A stretch of DNA of 64,000 bases, taken from positions 93,184,757-93,248,756 of the forward strand of contig NC_092859.1 of the NCBI RefSeq assembly GCF_032062135.1, given 5' to 3'. Position numbers and translations under genes: made by a program. This document shows, in pieces, positions 38,401-53,400 of the stretch (its first letter is position 1; the number at the start of each line of letters is the position of its first letter). Source of the DNA: Pyxicephalus adspersus. Taxonomy: Eukaryota > Chordata > Amphibia > Anura > Pyxicephalidae. Under the pieces are notes generated by a model. The model was given only the letters and a program-made list of their open reading frames with translations. It did no database searches and was not told where the DNA came from.

Positions 38401-41400
38401 TGAGGTTACTAGTAGTCATGTGTGGTTTTTGCACCATTCTGATGCATTGGCAGCCGATTCATAATGATCAGGCTTCCTTAACATTGTGCACATTAACCCG
38501 TAAAGTAACATGCTTTAATGGATCATTGAATCAGCCAATGAAGTATAGTCCACATCCACAAAATCAGGCCCCTTCATCAATCACTAAACTCTTGCTTTTA
38601 TATTTGATCATCTCACGTTAGACTCAATACACCAGAGTCCTGACTCTTTGACTAAAACCCAGACCCCATGTAGAGGTATTAGGTGCATGTTTTACCTGTG
38701 TAGTTCTGTGCTTTCATGTGGAGGTCATATAGTTTGTGAATATATCGTATATACATTTCTTCTTTGTTCAATTCTGTTTTATAAAAATTCTGTAAAGAAA
38801 TATTTTTCATTTAGTTAATCTTCAATACATACAATATATCTTTCAAAAAAAGTTTTTAACAGGGGGAGGAACATTATGTGCTACTTTTTTAAAAAAATGA
38901 CATCTTTTCACAATTTTGCCAACATTTTTACTCTCTGGGTATAGAAAGTTCAGTGGGCTCCATATAGCGATCTTCAGTAAGATGTAGACCACATCCTAAC
39001 ACAATACACATCTTGCCAATGAAGAACACTGTATTACAGATTGCAAGAGAATGTCTAAAAGGAGAAAAAAAATTCTGGTATGACTACTTCCACATCCTAC
39101 AATAAAATGCATGTCCCTCAGAAGCCAAAACAGACATTGGCTTTAGGATGCATGGGGAAGTAGGGACATTTGAAAGCACTAAGTTTATAATAAAATTCCC
39201 AAGCTGAAGATATTACCTTCTAGACCCCATGACATAACACATGAGATGTACCCACATAATCAGGTCTGATAGGACTACAGATCTCCCAATAAACTGCTCC
39301 TAGAACATCAAACTCTATCAAGATTCTACCTCAATCATCTTAAGACTGCAAAAGCCTTGCTAGCACTTGAAGAGAGGCTCCTTTGTCTATAAACATTCTG
39401 TAACAGATACACAAGTGTTGCTAATGAAAAGCTATTGTAAACATTAAACTCTAGCCTCCTAAAATGACAATACCCTTAGGCTAGGCCACACCTGTGGTGG
39501 GACAAACTCGAAATGCTTGGCCACTTGGTTCTTTTTTCATATTTAACAGGGGGCGCTACATGTAGTGTCTCTGCCAAGGTAGCATTTCATATGTGTTAGA
39601 AAGTGCTAAAAGCATAGCAACCACCTAAAATAGCCTAAAAGTGAGACGTTCCTAGTTTATTGTATGGCATTAGACAACTATAGTAGGAAATACCCTATAA
39701 AAGTAATTATTTTTTTTAAATAAATGGTTACTTTATTAACAAGAGAAACAAAACCTATATCATCGAAAAACATTTTTCTTTAACATTTTTCCAAGTGTTC
39801 TTCTAATGAAAAGATGCCGCCTTAGGCATTTCATTAAACAAACAGAAGACTGACATTTGACTCCAAGTCATGTATATCACGCTGATAAGATTCAGGTTCT
39901 CTGAATTCTCTGATAATGAATGATCTGAATTGGAGAACCATTAAACTTTACCTGGATATATTCACATTTTTTGGCTTAGAGTTTTCCATCATCATGTCAA
40001 AACTAGGCTTTTTTTCATATCAGTCACCAAGCCTAGTACATGAATATATAATTTTCACAAAGGTTTTTATAGCTGGAAGATATAAAAGATATAGTAGTAG
40101 CTGATGTTGCCACCACAACTGATGCTAGGGTATCTCATTATTTTTATTATTTATTATTACAGAGGATTTATATAGCACCAACATATTACGCAGTGCTGTA
40201 CTCATGATTTTATAGGGCACATCTTATTTTTGTAGCAGAAAAACTGGTACTGTAGTAGCATAATCTGCATATTAGGGACATCCAGCTTTCAATTTTCTTC
40301 CCATAAGTAATTACTTGGGCTACAATGACAATCCATACAGGCTTGAGCTATTCCCTTACCTGCAAGAAAACACTCATTTTCCATCATTACTGCCTGAATA
40401 GATTTGTACTGCAGCCATTGTGTTTGTTTTAATGAGGAACAAAACAGCACGTTACAAATTGAATGAGAAACATTTTCATTAAGATTTCATTGCTGGCAAA
40501 CTGGTGACCAATTTAAAGTATGTATCCTACCAAAAGACTAACAGTGCACCCAATCTTCTTCCCATCCACTTCCCCTATCTTCATGCAGTCCCTGAAAATA
40601 CAAAGGCAAAATATTATTCTTCATGGAAAAACTAAAAGAAATATCACAACAATTTTCACACTGACATTCTAACTTGTGTGCCGTTTCTAAAAATACAAAA
40701 TGCTTACTATTAAAAAATGTATTCTGGTACACTCATGTATTCCAGCTATTATTTTATAAATGGAAGCAGAACATTCTAGCTATCCTGAGTGACTTTATTT
40801 TTAAAGATCAACAATACAATTTCTTGATCAAGAAATGTTTACTTTAAAATAGCAAAGCACACAGGATCAGCTGCTTTTACTAAAACTCCTTCCACTTTTT
40901 CTATAAATAGAAGAACGCATATGCATTTAATCACTAAAAAGCATGCATTTTACCTACAAATGCAGTGACTACAACTGCAAACTTGCCTAAAGATAAAAAT
41001 GTAAACATGGTACTTTATTAGATTGAAACTATAAATACAATTTTTTTATCAAATGCCCCTAAAGTATATTTAAAGCTGTCTATATGCAGGACATTTGAGG
41101 TAATGTTGTGATGAATTTCACAATAGCTAGCAAGAATTGTGCAGTGCATGGCAAGTGATGAATCCATGAATACAAAAATGAATCAGTGATTTTCTAGTCT
41201 TCTGAAATAAAAAGTTTGTTTTTTTTTAGCAAAGAAAATGAAAAATTGTACTGAATACAATGTGGCAATACTATGATATAAGTATTTATAGAAAAAACAA
41301 AATATTTGTGAAAATTGGGAACCAATATACTCTTTGCTTGCACATAGGTGATTTGCTTCATTTTTAATCTAGTAGTTTAGGCAGCACAACACCGATATTA

Positions 41401-44400
41401 CTTAGGGTAAATCTTGAATTTGGTTCAGGGTTTAAAACTCCAAACCAAATTCAAGATTTACCCCAAGTAATATTGGTGTTGTGCTGCCTAAACTACATTT
41501 AAAGAGTACAAGGAAGTAAATAAAACAGCAAAACTGTAAGTTTTACAGTACGTAAACCGTAAGTAAAACAGTAAAGTGATAGAGGAAAAAAGGAGGGTAT
41601 GGGGACAAGAAAGGCAAAAAAGAGGGTGAAGGGGAGACAAGACTGGCAGTTAATTTAAGCATCTTTTCCAAAATGGTGCCCAAAAGTTTAGGCCTACCAT
41701 GTTTAATAAAAAAATCAGGTCCATTTACATTTATACAGCTTCAAATGTTTGGAACCTGTTCAATATCGGAGTACATATCGCAAGCTTCTTTTGCAGGCAC
41801 CAGTCACAAACACCTGTAATAGTTTCTGCATCAAGACATGCCCCTGAAACTGATTTTCTATTTTCCAGTGTTTCCAAACACATTCCCAAAGATCAGTTTG
41901 ACACAAGTCATGTTTATTTCATCTCTGTCTCAGTACTAATGGGATTTTCAGTTGCTTACCTGTAGTCCAGCAGTCTCTCCATGAGTCGTGTTACAGTGGC
42001 AATTAATGATACGCCACTTTCTCTCCATGTTTCCCGCTCAATTTTTTTTAATAGGCTGAAATTAGAAACCATAAGTTAGAACTTCACAAAGCACATGTGT
42101 CCTGTAAATCAGTATTTTTACATTATGTGTTTTTTTTCTAATAAGTAACCATAAAGGACCTTATGCATTTTAGCATCAGACAGGTACTGTTTAGGTTGCT
42201 CCGAAACCACTAATGAAATGCAAATGTCCACTGTCCAATAAGATCGGAAAATGAACTCTAAATCTCATTGGCTAATATAGATAATTACTTACTATAAATA
42301 TACATAGTTCATAACTGTCTTTCAGCATCTCCTGGTGGTAAGAACACAAACTGAATAGGGACGTTACATTAACCTCCTGGGCGGGTCATTTCTGTCCGGA
42401 TATATATGTCTAAAAGCGGTACATTGTCTTTCATGAATTTTATTTTTACATTGTAGGCCTGTAATTCCTAGGCATAACTCACTGAAATATGCCAAATATT
42501 TAATAAATTTAATAAACTTAATAATAAACTTTAAAAAAAATTACTAAGGGTTACCGCTCAGGAGGTTAAAGAGGTGCCCAAACATTGAAAAATGATTACT
42601 CTTAAAAATATCAATATTTTTTTAGAGATATTGGTGAGAAAAACTAGATTTTATAAATGTGACTATATAGTGACAATAACTAATTGCATAAGCATATGGC
42701 TCTTCTGTACAGAAGCCGGATGTGTGTTTAGGTAAATGCGTAAAAGGCTAAATGGCTGGATGCAAAAACCAAAGCTGGGTGAGTAATAAATCCATCGAAC
42801 TCTTGACTCTGTGGACTCACTAGAGAGAACTGCAGATATTTACTTTTGCTGAAACCTATATTTGTTTTGCTTACCTAGGATATGGCCCAAACAGAGGAAT
42901 TCTAATCCAGGAAGCATTGATAAAAAATAATTTATTAACCACACAATGAACATTAAAAGCAGTCAAAGGTACACATGAAATATGGTTTAGAAAGGAGTAG
43001 AAATAAAAGGTTAATCCCAATTGTATTGTTTGGCTAAAGCAAGGTAAAGTTAGAATATCTGTTAGGTTAAAATGATTTCGGACCGAATGCAAAATAAGTT
43101 TGTTTTCACAGAAAACAGATTTATTCTCTTGCTCTGTCTTTAAGGTAGTTAATAAAATCTCTTTTTTATGACCACACTAATGCCAATACATGACAGAAAT
43201 AAAACATCATTTGCTGTACTAAAATTGCTGTCCGCATCCACATTGAAAGAATTTTAATAACACCCCATGTGTTCTGATATCTGTCAAAGAGACTGATTTG
43301 CGTTGGTTTTGCATTACTTTCTGGTATTCCAAACAGTGGGGAGAAATTTCCAAACTGAGCAATAAAAATTGACAGTTTGAATCCTTCCATGCTCTGTTCC
43401 AAAAGTAAAACAATTACACATACAGATAAAACAAATGCCTTCATAAATGTAAACAAAAGGCATACTGAATACAACTTTGTATTGAAAGTAAAACTAAGGC
43501 CCCTATTAGAAAGGAAAGTTATATCTACCTACAGTTTTCTTGACTACAGTAGTAGTCTCACAAGCACTTATGTGACCTGACCTTACAGCATAGCAGAGCT
43601 CTGCTGAATGCTTCACTCCTTGATTGGCTGAGGAAGGGGAACTCCTGATGACGCTTAGGCTGCCAATCAGCACCCATCATCCCCATTCCCCTCTAGTGCT
43701 GAATGGCTGGGAAAAGGGAAATCCTGATGAAGGCTCAAGCATGATCAAGATTTCTTTTTCCTCAGCCAATCACAAAGCACTAGAGGTGAATTGGGAGACT
43801 GTCCTCATTTGCCCTCTAGTGTCTGGGGATCCCTCACTGTTAGGAGTCCCACGGCTTTGCTCATGTTATGAATGCTGCCGTGGGAATCATCCTGTCATTG
43901 TGGGATAACCTGTAAAAAAAAGTTTGAGTTACACAAAGCACACATTCAGAAAAATACTTTAACATTAAAGCCTCGTCTTATTTTCTACACATATTTTTAG
44001 TAAGAGGTTTTATGTACCCCTGTACTCATTCCCCAGGTTGGGGTGGCCGAGATCTGGGAGTTTCCTTATTAAAGGGGGCTTCCATATTCAATGGAAGCTT
44101 TCATAAAAAAAACTTAAAAACACTTGTAAAAGCCTCCATTGAATTCAATAGGAGTGTTTTCTTGCATTTTAATTTTTAAAACGTTGCAAGGAACGGTCTC
44201 TATACTGCTCAAAAACCTGCCTCAAGGAAACATCCTGGTGTAGAATGGACCATTGGAATGCATGGGAATTTCAAACATGGGCTTTTAAAGCCTCAGGTTA
44301 AATGCTGGGGAAAATGTCCGTGTAGACTAAGCCTAAAGAACACATAATGCAATTTCCTGAGATGGTTTGGCAACAATGATGCACTACTTATGAATTCTGT

Positions 44401-47400
44401 GTTGCCACTCTCATATAGGTAGTGCCTATTTACAATGATCGTGGGATGAAAAAGATGCAGCAGGGTAGCTATTAACATTGTCACTGACAGTTCATAAGCC
44501 TTTAAATCAGATTTATCAAACATTTATAGCATGGGGGAAACCTGGGAAAAACTTTCAGGTCTTCAGGGGACCCCTATAATAACTGTATCTACATGTCATA
44601 GAGCATTAGTGTGGTGGTCAGTGGGAAGAAGGTCACCCTTACAGATGGTAAAAAAGATTATTGGTCTTCCTTAAATTGACCTGAGAGGCATAAATTGCTC
44701 ATTGCTCAAGGAACCCTAGCAACCTCTGGAGGAACCTTAGGGTTCCACAGAACCCTTTTTGAGGAACACTGCTTTAAAATGTCTTCAATGGCTTCAAACG
44801 AAAATAAAATGTGGCAAGTGTTGGAATTCATTAGGGAGTGATCTGAAGTCAATGATCAATTGAGGCAAGCACCCAGGTTATACTTGGTTACACAGTAGCG
44901 TGCTTACAGAAATTCCCAGGTCAAGAAGATCTAAAGATGTGTGAAACAAACATGTACAAAAACATGGCTGGAAAATAATATGAATCCTTCTTTAAGAGAC
45001 ACATGGTCTTAAATAATATTCTAGTATGCCTCTTTAAAAACTGAGGAGAAAGCACAGTTCATACCAGAAAGTAAAGTAGGATTTGTTTATTTGAATAAAC
45101 CTGGTTTGTTATGAGTAGTAATTTGCATGTTTTCAGAAGGATGACTTGTCCCAGAACTTTTAATATTGAAATGAGTATTGATTTATTTATTTAACGGTAT
45201 GAAGCTAAATATGGACAGTTAACATATGTAACCATATATAGGAATGGGAAGGGGGGGTCACAAAATAATTATTTATAATGTTTATTGCACCAACATATCT
45301 GTTCACATCACCTGAGCACAAATGGCTATATAATAGATGATACCCCTGTCCAAAAACATGCAGTGTTAGCTGGTGAAGTAATAAAAATAATAAAAACTGT
45401 ATTTAATACAAAAAAAACATGGTCCGTGTTGTAACCAAAACCTAATCCAGTTAGGGTTTAAATGTACTATTTTTTTACTAGTTTTCTTCTTTGCAAGAAA
45501 GTATAAGACAGGAGTTTTGATATTTGCTAACGAGGGGGAGCTTAGAAATACTTGGCCACAATATTATGAATAATTTCAATATGATCATTATGACCCAAAG
45601 TGTAATGATGCTAACTGTATTTAGTATCTTGCAATGATATGACACAATGCCTTCCAGCACAGTTAGCTGAACTTGTGCTTTGTCCTCAGTATGGTCAATA
45701 GAGTCATCTAATAAACAGTACATGTGCCACAATGTCACACTGCACCATACTTTACCCAAAGCAATAACTAAGATGAAAGAAACAAAAAACGATTTATAAA
45801 ATATATGTGCATCCTAAGGTTAATATACTAAACTATAAATAATTTACCATAAACTGTGAATGCTTCTTACAAACTTGTCTGGTGGGTCTCCCTGTGGCTT
45901 CTCTTGATAATTAAAGTCAGGCTTGTTGGTGGATTGACATGTCCTAGAATTATTGGGGGTCGAGGTTGGGTAACAAACTGGGTAAGTTACTGATCTCCAC
46001 CTTTAGGTTATAAATTATTGACCACTGCACTCTGCATTAAATACCCTGCATTCTTCATTAAATGCTACTCACTACCCCTGCACTACATACTGATGCATTA
46101 CTGACAACTGACCCTTTCACTCCATGTTATATACTACTGACCCTTTGCACTCTGTCTTACATATTATTACCTTCTGAACTCTGCATTATAAACTAGTGAC
46201 CCCCTAAACTCTGTAATACATAATCCAGACTCCAGAACTCTGCCTTATACACTACTAACCTCTGTTCTCTATATTACGTACCCATGCTATCAAACAATTT
46301 GTTTCACATTACTAATGCCTTGCACTCTGCATTACATACTATTTATGCCTCACTTGGTGTTGCTGATTACCAGCACCTCACTTCATATTACTGACTACTG
46401 ATCCCTGCACTCTGCATTATGCCCCTGCACTTTATGTTACATACTGCTGACAACCTTTTCCTAGTTAACCTTTTAATAAGTCTCTGATTAATTCTGAAAC
46501 ATAATTGGATAAAAGTCTCAAGGAATTTCTACTCTTTAATTTGTTCAAAAAGCCCTCAGCAAAACTGAATCTATTGCACTGCTGGATTCCAAGTGGTATT
46601 TGCAATCCAGTGTTGAAATTTAGATGTATATTCAGCAACTAGGTGTTTACCCTGCCACAAACTTTGTGTCCTGAGAAGGACATGTATACAGGAGTAGGCT
46701 CATGTTTTACTTTACCAAGCTCAAGACACTCCAATTGGTTAAGCAATTTGGACTCACTCACAGTTTGCCATTGACCACTTAGTGTGGTGCACCCTTCTAT
46801 TCCTACAGTTGCCCAGAGGTGCTCCAGATCTTTTACAATCCTTACAGTGGCCTCTTTTACTACTAATACTACACAGAATAGTAGACACCAAGGATCCTGG
46901 AACCTAGCAAATGTCAAATTATAGAAATTCTGCTTTATTCTTCAGTTTATATACGATTCTTTTCCTGACCAAGCATTTCTTCATATAATGGGGCATTTAT
47001 TATAAATATAATTTCAGAATTGGGGACTTAACTCCCCTACTTACCCCCTATCAAATCCCAAAAATGGCTAGATAATGATATTTCATTTAATACAATTTTA
47101 AAATTTGCAAATTATTTTACTGTTGTTCAAATCAATCCACCAGATTTGTAAATCCCTGGAAGAATGGAATCTACACCATTGATTTAAAAGCAGAGAATTG
47201 AATTGTAAAGTATATTTACTCAAATAGAGAAAATGGGAAACTACTGGTTGAGGAAAAAAAAACTCACGTATGTAGGTAGGCAATGACCTATTTATCTAGA
47301 TCTTTCAATGTTGAGAGAATAACGAGGCAGGGGACGTGTTGATGCAGGCTAACTAGCCACTAAATGATCCTAATGCCACTATGTATAAGAATATAGAGTT

Positions 47401-50400
47401 GTGTAAGTTCCAAGTTTAAATAGTGGACTAATATAAGGACAGTAGAACACCATCACAAATACTACTGTGAAGTCATAACATTTCAGTGTAGAATTTAAGT
47501 AAAATTATTAAATTGGGCCTGGACACTTTTGCCAGACATGCTATGTACAGGCATTAGAAAAGTGAGATACATACTTGTAACTGTTTGTAGTATAATTAAT
47601 ATTACATACAAACATACATTTTGAGTTTACTACCTTTTTCATAAAAACAGAAATGTTTTTATAGTTCCTGTTTTCAGCTTGCACGTAGTAGAATATATTT
47701 TTTTACAATCTGCTGCAGGCATCTGGGTGCCAAACAATTACAAAAGCCATCACTCCTTTCCTTCTTTACAAGATTTTATCACAGGTGGCAGCTGCACTTA
47801 ATATACTGCTGCCAACTGCTGCCCACATAACCACATTAAGAGATGGTTACTTGAACAGGCCTCAAATGGCTGCCCTTCATTAGATCAGTGTTGGACATAC
47901 CCTTGATTAGTAATTTAAGTAAATACTGTGGCTGCTATTTTTATTACTCGTATACACCCTAGAAGTGAATAAATACATGATGACTGCTAATGGGCATAAC
48001 TTATTGGTACATAAAATTCTATATAATACAGCTGCATAATTAAACCTTAACGCTTTCCTATGTTTCAAATGTAGATATGTCAAAAGACAAGGCATTTCTG
48101 TGCCTCGGAGTTTACCCACAGGAAAGGCTATTGTGTTTATTATCTAAATTCTAATCAATAGTACATAATACAAGATGCTAGGCGCTTCAAGCAATGATAA
48201 TTTTTTATGTTAAGGTTTTTTATCTGAGTACATTTTATAATCTAGGTTAGAAATAAAAAAAGGAAATGGTTTCACTACATAAATATAATCCAATCTAAAT
48301 ACAGAATTAATGAAGCACTAAAGTTCTGCGGTCACTTAGAAGGTCATAGTACTTTAAAAGCGATAATCAAGTATTTTATTGGGGATTACCAGCAGCTTTA
48401 TATGGTGTTAATAGAGGATGCCAGAAACATCATACGCAGCAAGTACAGGGAGGCAGCATCCCTTTACAAACATTCTCCCCTATGAAATCTGAACTGGAAC
48501 TGCAGGAAAAAAAACACGATTCCCCAATATGAATACAAAAAAAAGCATAATTTGAATAAAATTTAAATGTACGTAGTAAATACTACACACATACACTCAC
48601 TCAGCTCATACAGTCATTCTAAAAACAACGACTCATTAGTAGCACACAGAAGTTCAAGTGATGACAAACAACATATTTCTTGGCAATCTAAACCAACACA
48701 GAAAAAAAGCATTTATTGAAGCATCTGTCTGGTACCTTTTTATACCTTCTTCTGCAGTAAACAACACACCAACTCCCTACCCACACACAAACTTCTTCTC
48801 TTTTATCAATCAAGTACAACCAAAGGCATCCTGCATTAGCACCCTCCAAATACTGTAGGTATATGTACAAAGATGAGCCATACACTGATCAGACTAATCT
48901 GTAATATCACATTGACTTGTTTAGTTCCCCAGTAAAAAAAAAATAGTATTATAAAAATTTTCAGGATTACTTACATGCTGTTGAAGAGTTCCCGGTAGGT
49001 TTCGTCACCTCTTCCCTCAGACATCAGGCTGTCCAATTTGTCAATTAGCTTTGCTTCAACCTCAAAGAGATACATAAAAGGTGCTTTGTTTTATTGTACA
49101 GAAATTCCTCCAGGGTTTAGTGTTCTCTGCATGTTTGGCTAATCAGAATTCAGTCTTGGGTTGTCATAGGTCACACTGACACCCGTATTAAGCTGCTACA
49201 GATCCACGAGAGCGTTCTCAGGATAACTGTCATAGAACAGTGTGACTTTAAACATCCAGGCTGAGTAGCAGGAGCTGATACTGCTGCTAACACAGCTCTC
49301 TATATATGGATTCACACACAAAAAAGTGCAGCCCAGCTAAATTGCCTTAATTTTTCCTGCAGGGTTTTATTTCATGCAAGATATATTCTGACACATTCCT
49401 TCATTACTGGTGTTTGGAAACCTTTATCCAGTGCCTGTAGAATTATACATACACCTACATACATTAAAAATATCATTCAATGAAAAAATAAAAAAGGATT
49501 ACAGATCACTGATCTTAGCTCAGCTAGTATTTGTGCCAGAGATACACTTTCATGCTTATTTTTGTTTAAGCAATGAAAACATGAGAGCATGGAAAGTGAT
49601 TCATATGCACTGAATCATCTGAAAAGCATCAATATACAAAGCTGCATGCAATGAGAGAAAATCAAATTGCAGACATATAGAATCTTGGTAATTATATTCA
49701 AAGACAGTTAGAATATTGCTTTCTGGGGTGTGATTTTAGTATCAGAAATGCTCAACATTTATCTATCAATCTATTAACAAAAAAGCAAGAGAAGCAAAAA
49801 ATATTCTTGTAAAACATAACTGAATGAAAAGAAAATTTAAGCAAGGACAAAAATCCAATTCATGTAACTGTTGCTGCAGGACCGGACAAGTGACCAAAAG
49901 CCAAGACATTTGGTCATCTGATCTGTTGACAAGAAGTATCAGTCAATCAGATTTCTGATTTTACACTTCAGCGGACGTACCATGAACAAAGGTTTAAACT
50001 TCTGCTAACAGTGCAGAAAAATGATTACAATAGCATTCTCTTCTAGAAAGGCAAGGATTTCAACCTTCTTTTATTCCTGATATATCCACATCAGCAAGAC
50101 TGTAAACATAGCTTATTTTAGTTTAAGCGCAGGTCCACTTTAAAGCACTTCCTGAATAATTGAAACTGTAGCACAATTCTGATTTGCAATTTCATTTCTA
50201 GGCAAACCTTTGTCAGTAGACCATGTAATTTACCTGACCCCTATACTCTAACAGAAGACATAGTTATAACTTTAGACATCTAATTTAAAAAACTGACTAG
50301 ACATATAAATGGGTTTTCCACTACACAAAAGAAGATTCTGGATAATCAATTAGTTGGTAAATAGATTAGTAATTATACTAAATGTTTAGGAACTTCAAAC

Positions 50401-53400
50401 ATGTGCGAAAATACACTGAACTACAGAAACCATACAAGAATGCTTCTAATTTATTGCTGTAACCAGCAACATCCAAATCATCCCTTTTCTGAGTGCAAGA
50501 AATGGCGGGTTAAACTCAGAACACTACCTTTTTAATGTACCTTATCAATCACAGAATTAGTGAATGAATACAGGTTATTCTCAGCACCCAGGAATTACAT
50601 CCTTTACATAATGCAATGCAATTGTTCACATATCAAGCAGCCTAAAGAGCATCAGCCCAAGGGTTAATGACATTGCTCCTGCACAGAAATCAAAGTCATT
50701 TATTCTGTGTGCGTTAAACAATGTTTCAAATCGATGTTCCTATGGAGCAGCATGATGGTGGGTGTACAGAAATGGTTTGAGACAGCAGGAGAAAAATCGA
50801 GTGGGAGCTGCAAAAGTACTTGGAACACGCAAGTCTCTGAGCTGGAAAATAGGAAAACGTACTGGTGTGTCAAAAACATTCGGCCTAGATACATACAGGA
50901 AACTTTCATCTGAGATGATATCTTTGACCACAGTTTAACAAAATGCTTATGGGCAAATCAAGTTTTCAAAAGGATAGAATTTGTAAAGTGTAACAGGTGA
51001 AATGCCTGGCTACACAAACACTTCCTCCATAAGAGGTTTCCACCAGAAATAAAGTATAGTAATACAACCAAACCTAAAAAACCACCTAAAGTGACCACTG
51101 ACCCCTATGATGGGTGTAGCTCATAATCATTGTTAGGAAGACAACAGAAAAAAACCATCCTCAATCCATCTGTTATGTGTTGCATGGACTCTAAAAACCC
51201 AGTGAATTGTCATGATAGGGGTCAGCAACCTCCCCCTCCACTACAGGCCCACATGAGTTGCCAATACCAACAAAAAAGATGAATACATAGTCAAAATCTT
51301 TGAAAAAAGTATAAAATAAAATATATGTTTGCTTTATTTTCAATTTCAAATTTTAATTTCAATTTCTAAAAGTACCTGTTTAAAGTTTCCACTTCGCCTC
51401 TGCTCCCAGTCCATCATGTCATGAAAAATGGGGATCATAACATTCCGCAGGTCTGGTTGGGGTATCAGTGTTACCTCCAGAAATGGCCCAATTAGGGCTG
51501 GGATAAAGTGCAGCTTGTGTTCACCTGTGAAAAATATGAGAGGTCACAGAAAACAGGACAATTGTGCCATCCTCAAATAATCTGGGGCTTGTATGACAAA
51601 TGAGTATTCCACATAACTAAAAGACTCTAAAACACAGTCATAATTGTTATCATACCTAAATCATTTAGGTAATTGAAAATGCTATCCAGGAAATAACTAC
51701 TATGCTAGTCTGAGTTTAAATTTTCTTATGTTTAAATAAATATGGTAACCTGGGAATCCTATAGCTATTACAGTTAGTTTATGTAGATTTGTTATCCTGT
51801 TTGGCACTATGCAAAGACAATATTATAAGGAATAATAGGAAATATATGTACTAAAAACATATGAGCAATTAATACACTCAATGTTCCTTAATAATTTGAA
51901 GAAACAAGGCAAACTGAGGATTTCTTTTAGGATTTTCTGTCTATGAGTGGGCCTACAGCTTTCCATGCGAATTATTTTATGCAGCTTCACTCCCCCAGGA
52001 GAAAGAAACAGGAAAAAAAAGTTTGTTTTACCGATGATAATGAGGGTTTAGAAATTGATTCAATCCTGAGCCATACATTTGAAATACCATCTGTCATACC
52101 CTGGACTACTTCCTGTGCCCCAAATAACACTGGTACTGTGCATGTAAAAGATGGCAGCAGAAACTGGGGTACTATGGTGTGTGACACGTGTTTTGCAATG
52201 GGAGCTTTAGAACACAACTAATTTGTGTACAGATTCGGGATATGGTGGGAAAAGTTAAAAAAATGCTTAACAGGAAATGGGAATATATTTTTCCAAAATT
52301 ATGTAAATTCCCCAGTTTTACGGGAACATGCTACTGGACCTATAAGGAACAAACATAATTCACACCAAATTCTTCCTCTAATAAAATAAGCTTTGACGGG
52401 ACAGGACTGATCAGATCCAAGTAGATGTAATTAAAAGTAAAATTCTTATGCAAATTTCAGTATTTTACTAAAGTCAAGCAGTACAATGTGTAAGTGGCGA
52501 GGTGTTGCTTCTGGAGGACAGCACCAATAAAAATGTAATGTATTTTTGCAATGTAATATCAGTTTTAGTTCAAGCGCTATACTTCCCACTGCCTACACGT
52601 ACAAAAAAGGTAGCAAGGACAAAAATTATGTATATTACTGGAACCAATTTACACAATGTTCTGGAAAGATCACATCTTTTTAGAAAAATCTGTTTGAAAT
52701 GCGGGATTCACACTTTTAGATTTCATTCTTTCTGTACAGAATAACACCCACCCCAATTTTTCAGGTTCAATAATATAGGGGATTACGTAGGTTTTTACAT
52801 TTGTAACTTTTTAAACAGAATGAATGAGTCAGGCACAGATGCAGGTGGGAGGTAATCCCCTGGCCAAAACATGTAATAGTCACTTACAATTGTCAAAGAG
52901 TTCAAAAAAAAAATGAGAGAATGAGCATAATCTTACAGGACATTTAAGTGCATGAAAGCTATGATTATGATCAGATTGCGGCTCAACCATATGTTGAAAG
53001 TGATAGATCATCCTACCTAAATTCTGCCACATGCTGAAGATTTCACAGCCCATTGTCACACGCATGTCACCATACCTAGAAAAAATAATGCTGATGTACA
53101 AATGACAGCATATGGGAAGGTCAGAAAGAAATGTTTAGGTCAAGAGCAAATCTTTTAAAACAACTGTAAATGCTGAAAAAGAGAGCATAGCCTGTTATAT
53201 TTTGAGTATCCTCTTTTCATATTCAGATTTTTACAAGTACAATACAAATCTGATTATACAATGTCCAATTTCTAGATCTAGAAAATACATTTGTATGTGA
53301 ACTCACGGGAAATACTGTAAATACACACCTATAATGTGTATCAATACTACTATAATATACACATTTTGTGTATGTAAGCGTAATAAGCTGAACCATTAAA

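Noticed and set aside
43624..43908. 94-codon plus-strand frame
   Set aside because: It lies wholly inside a dispersed non-coding repeat and reads across internal duplications.
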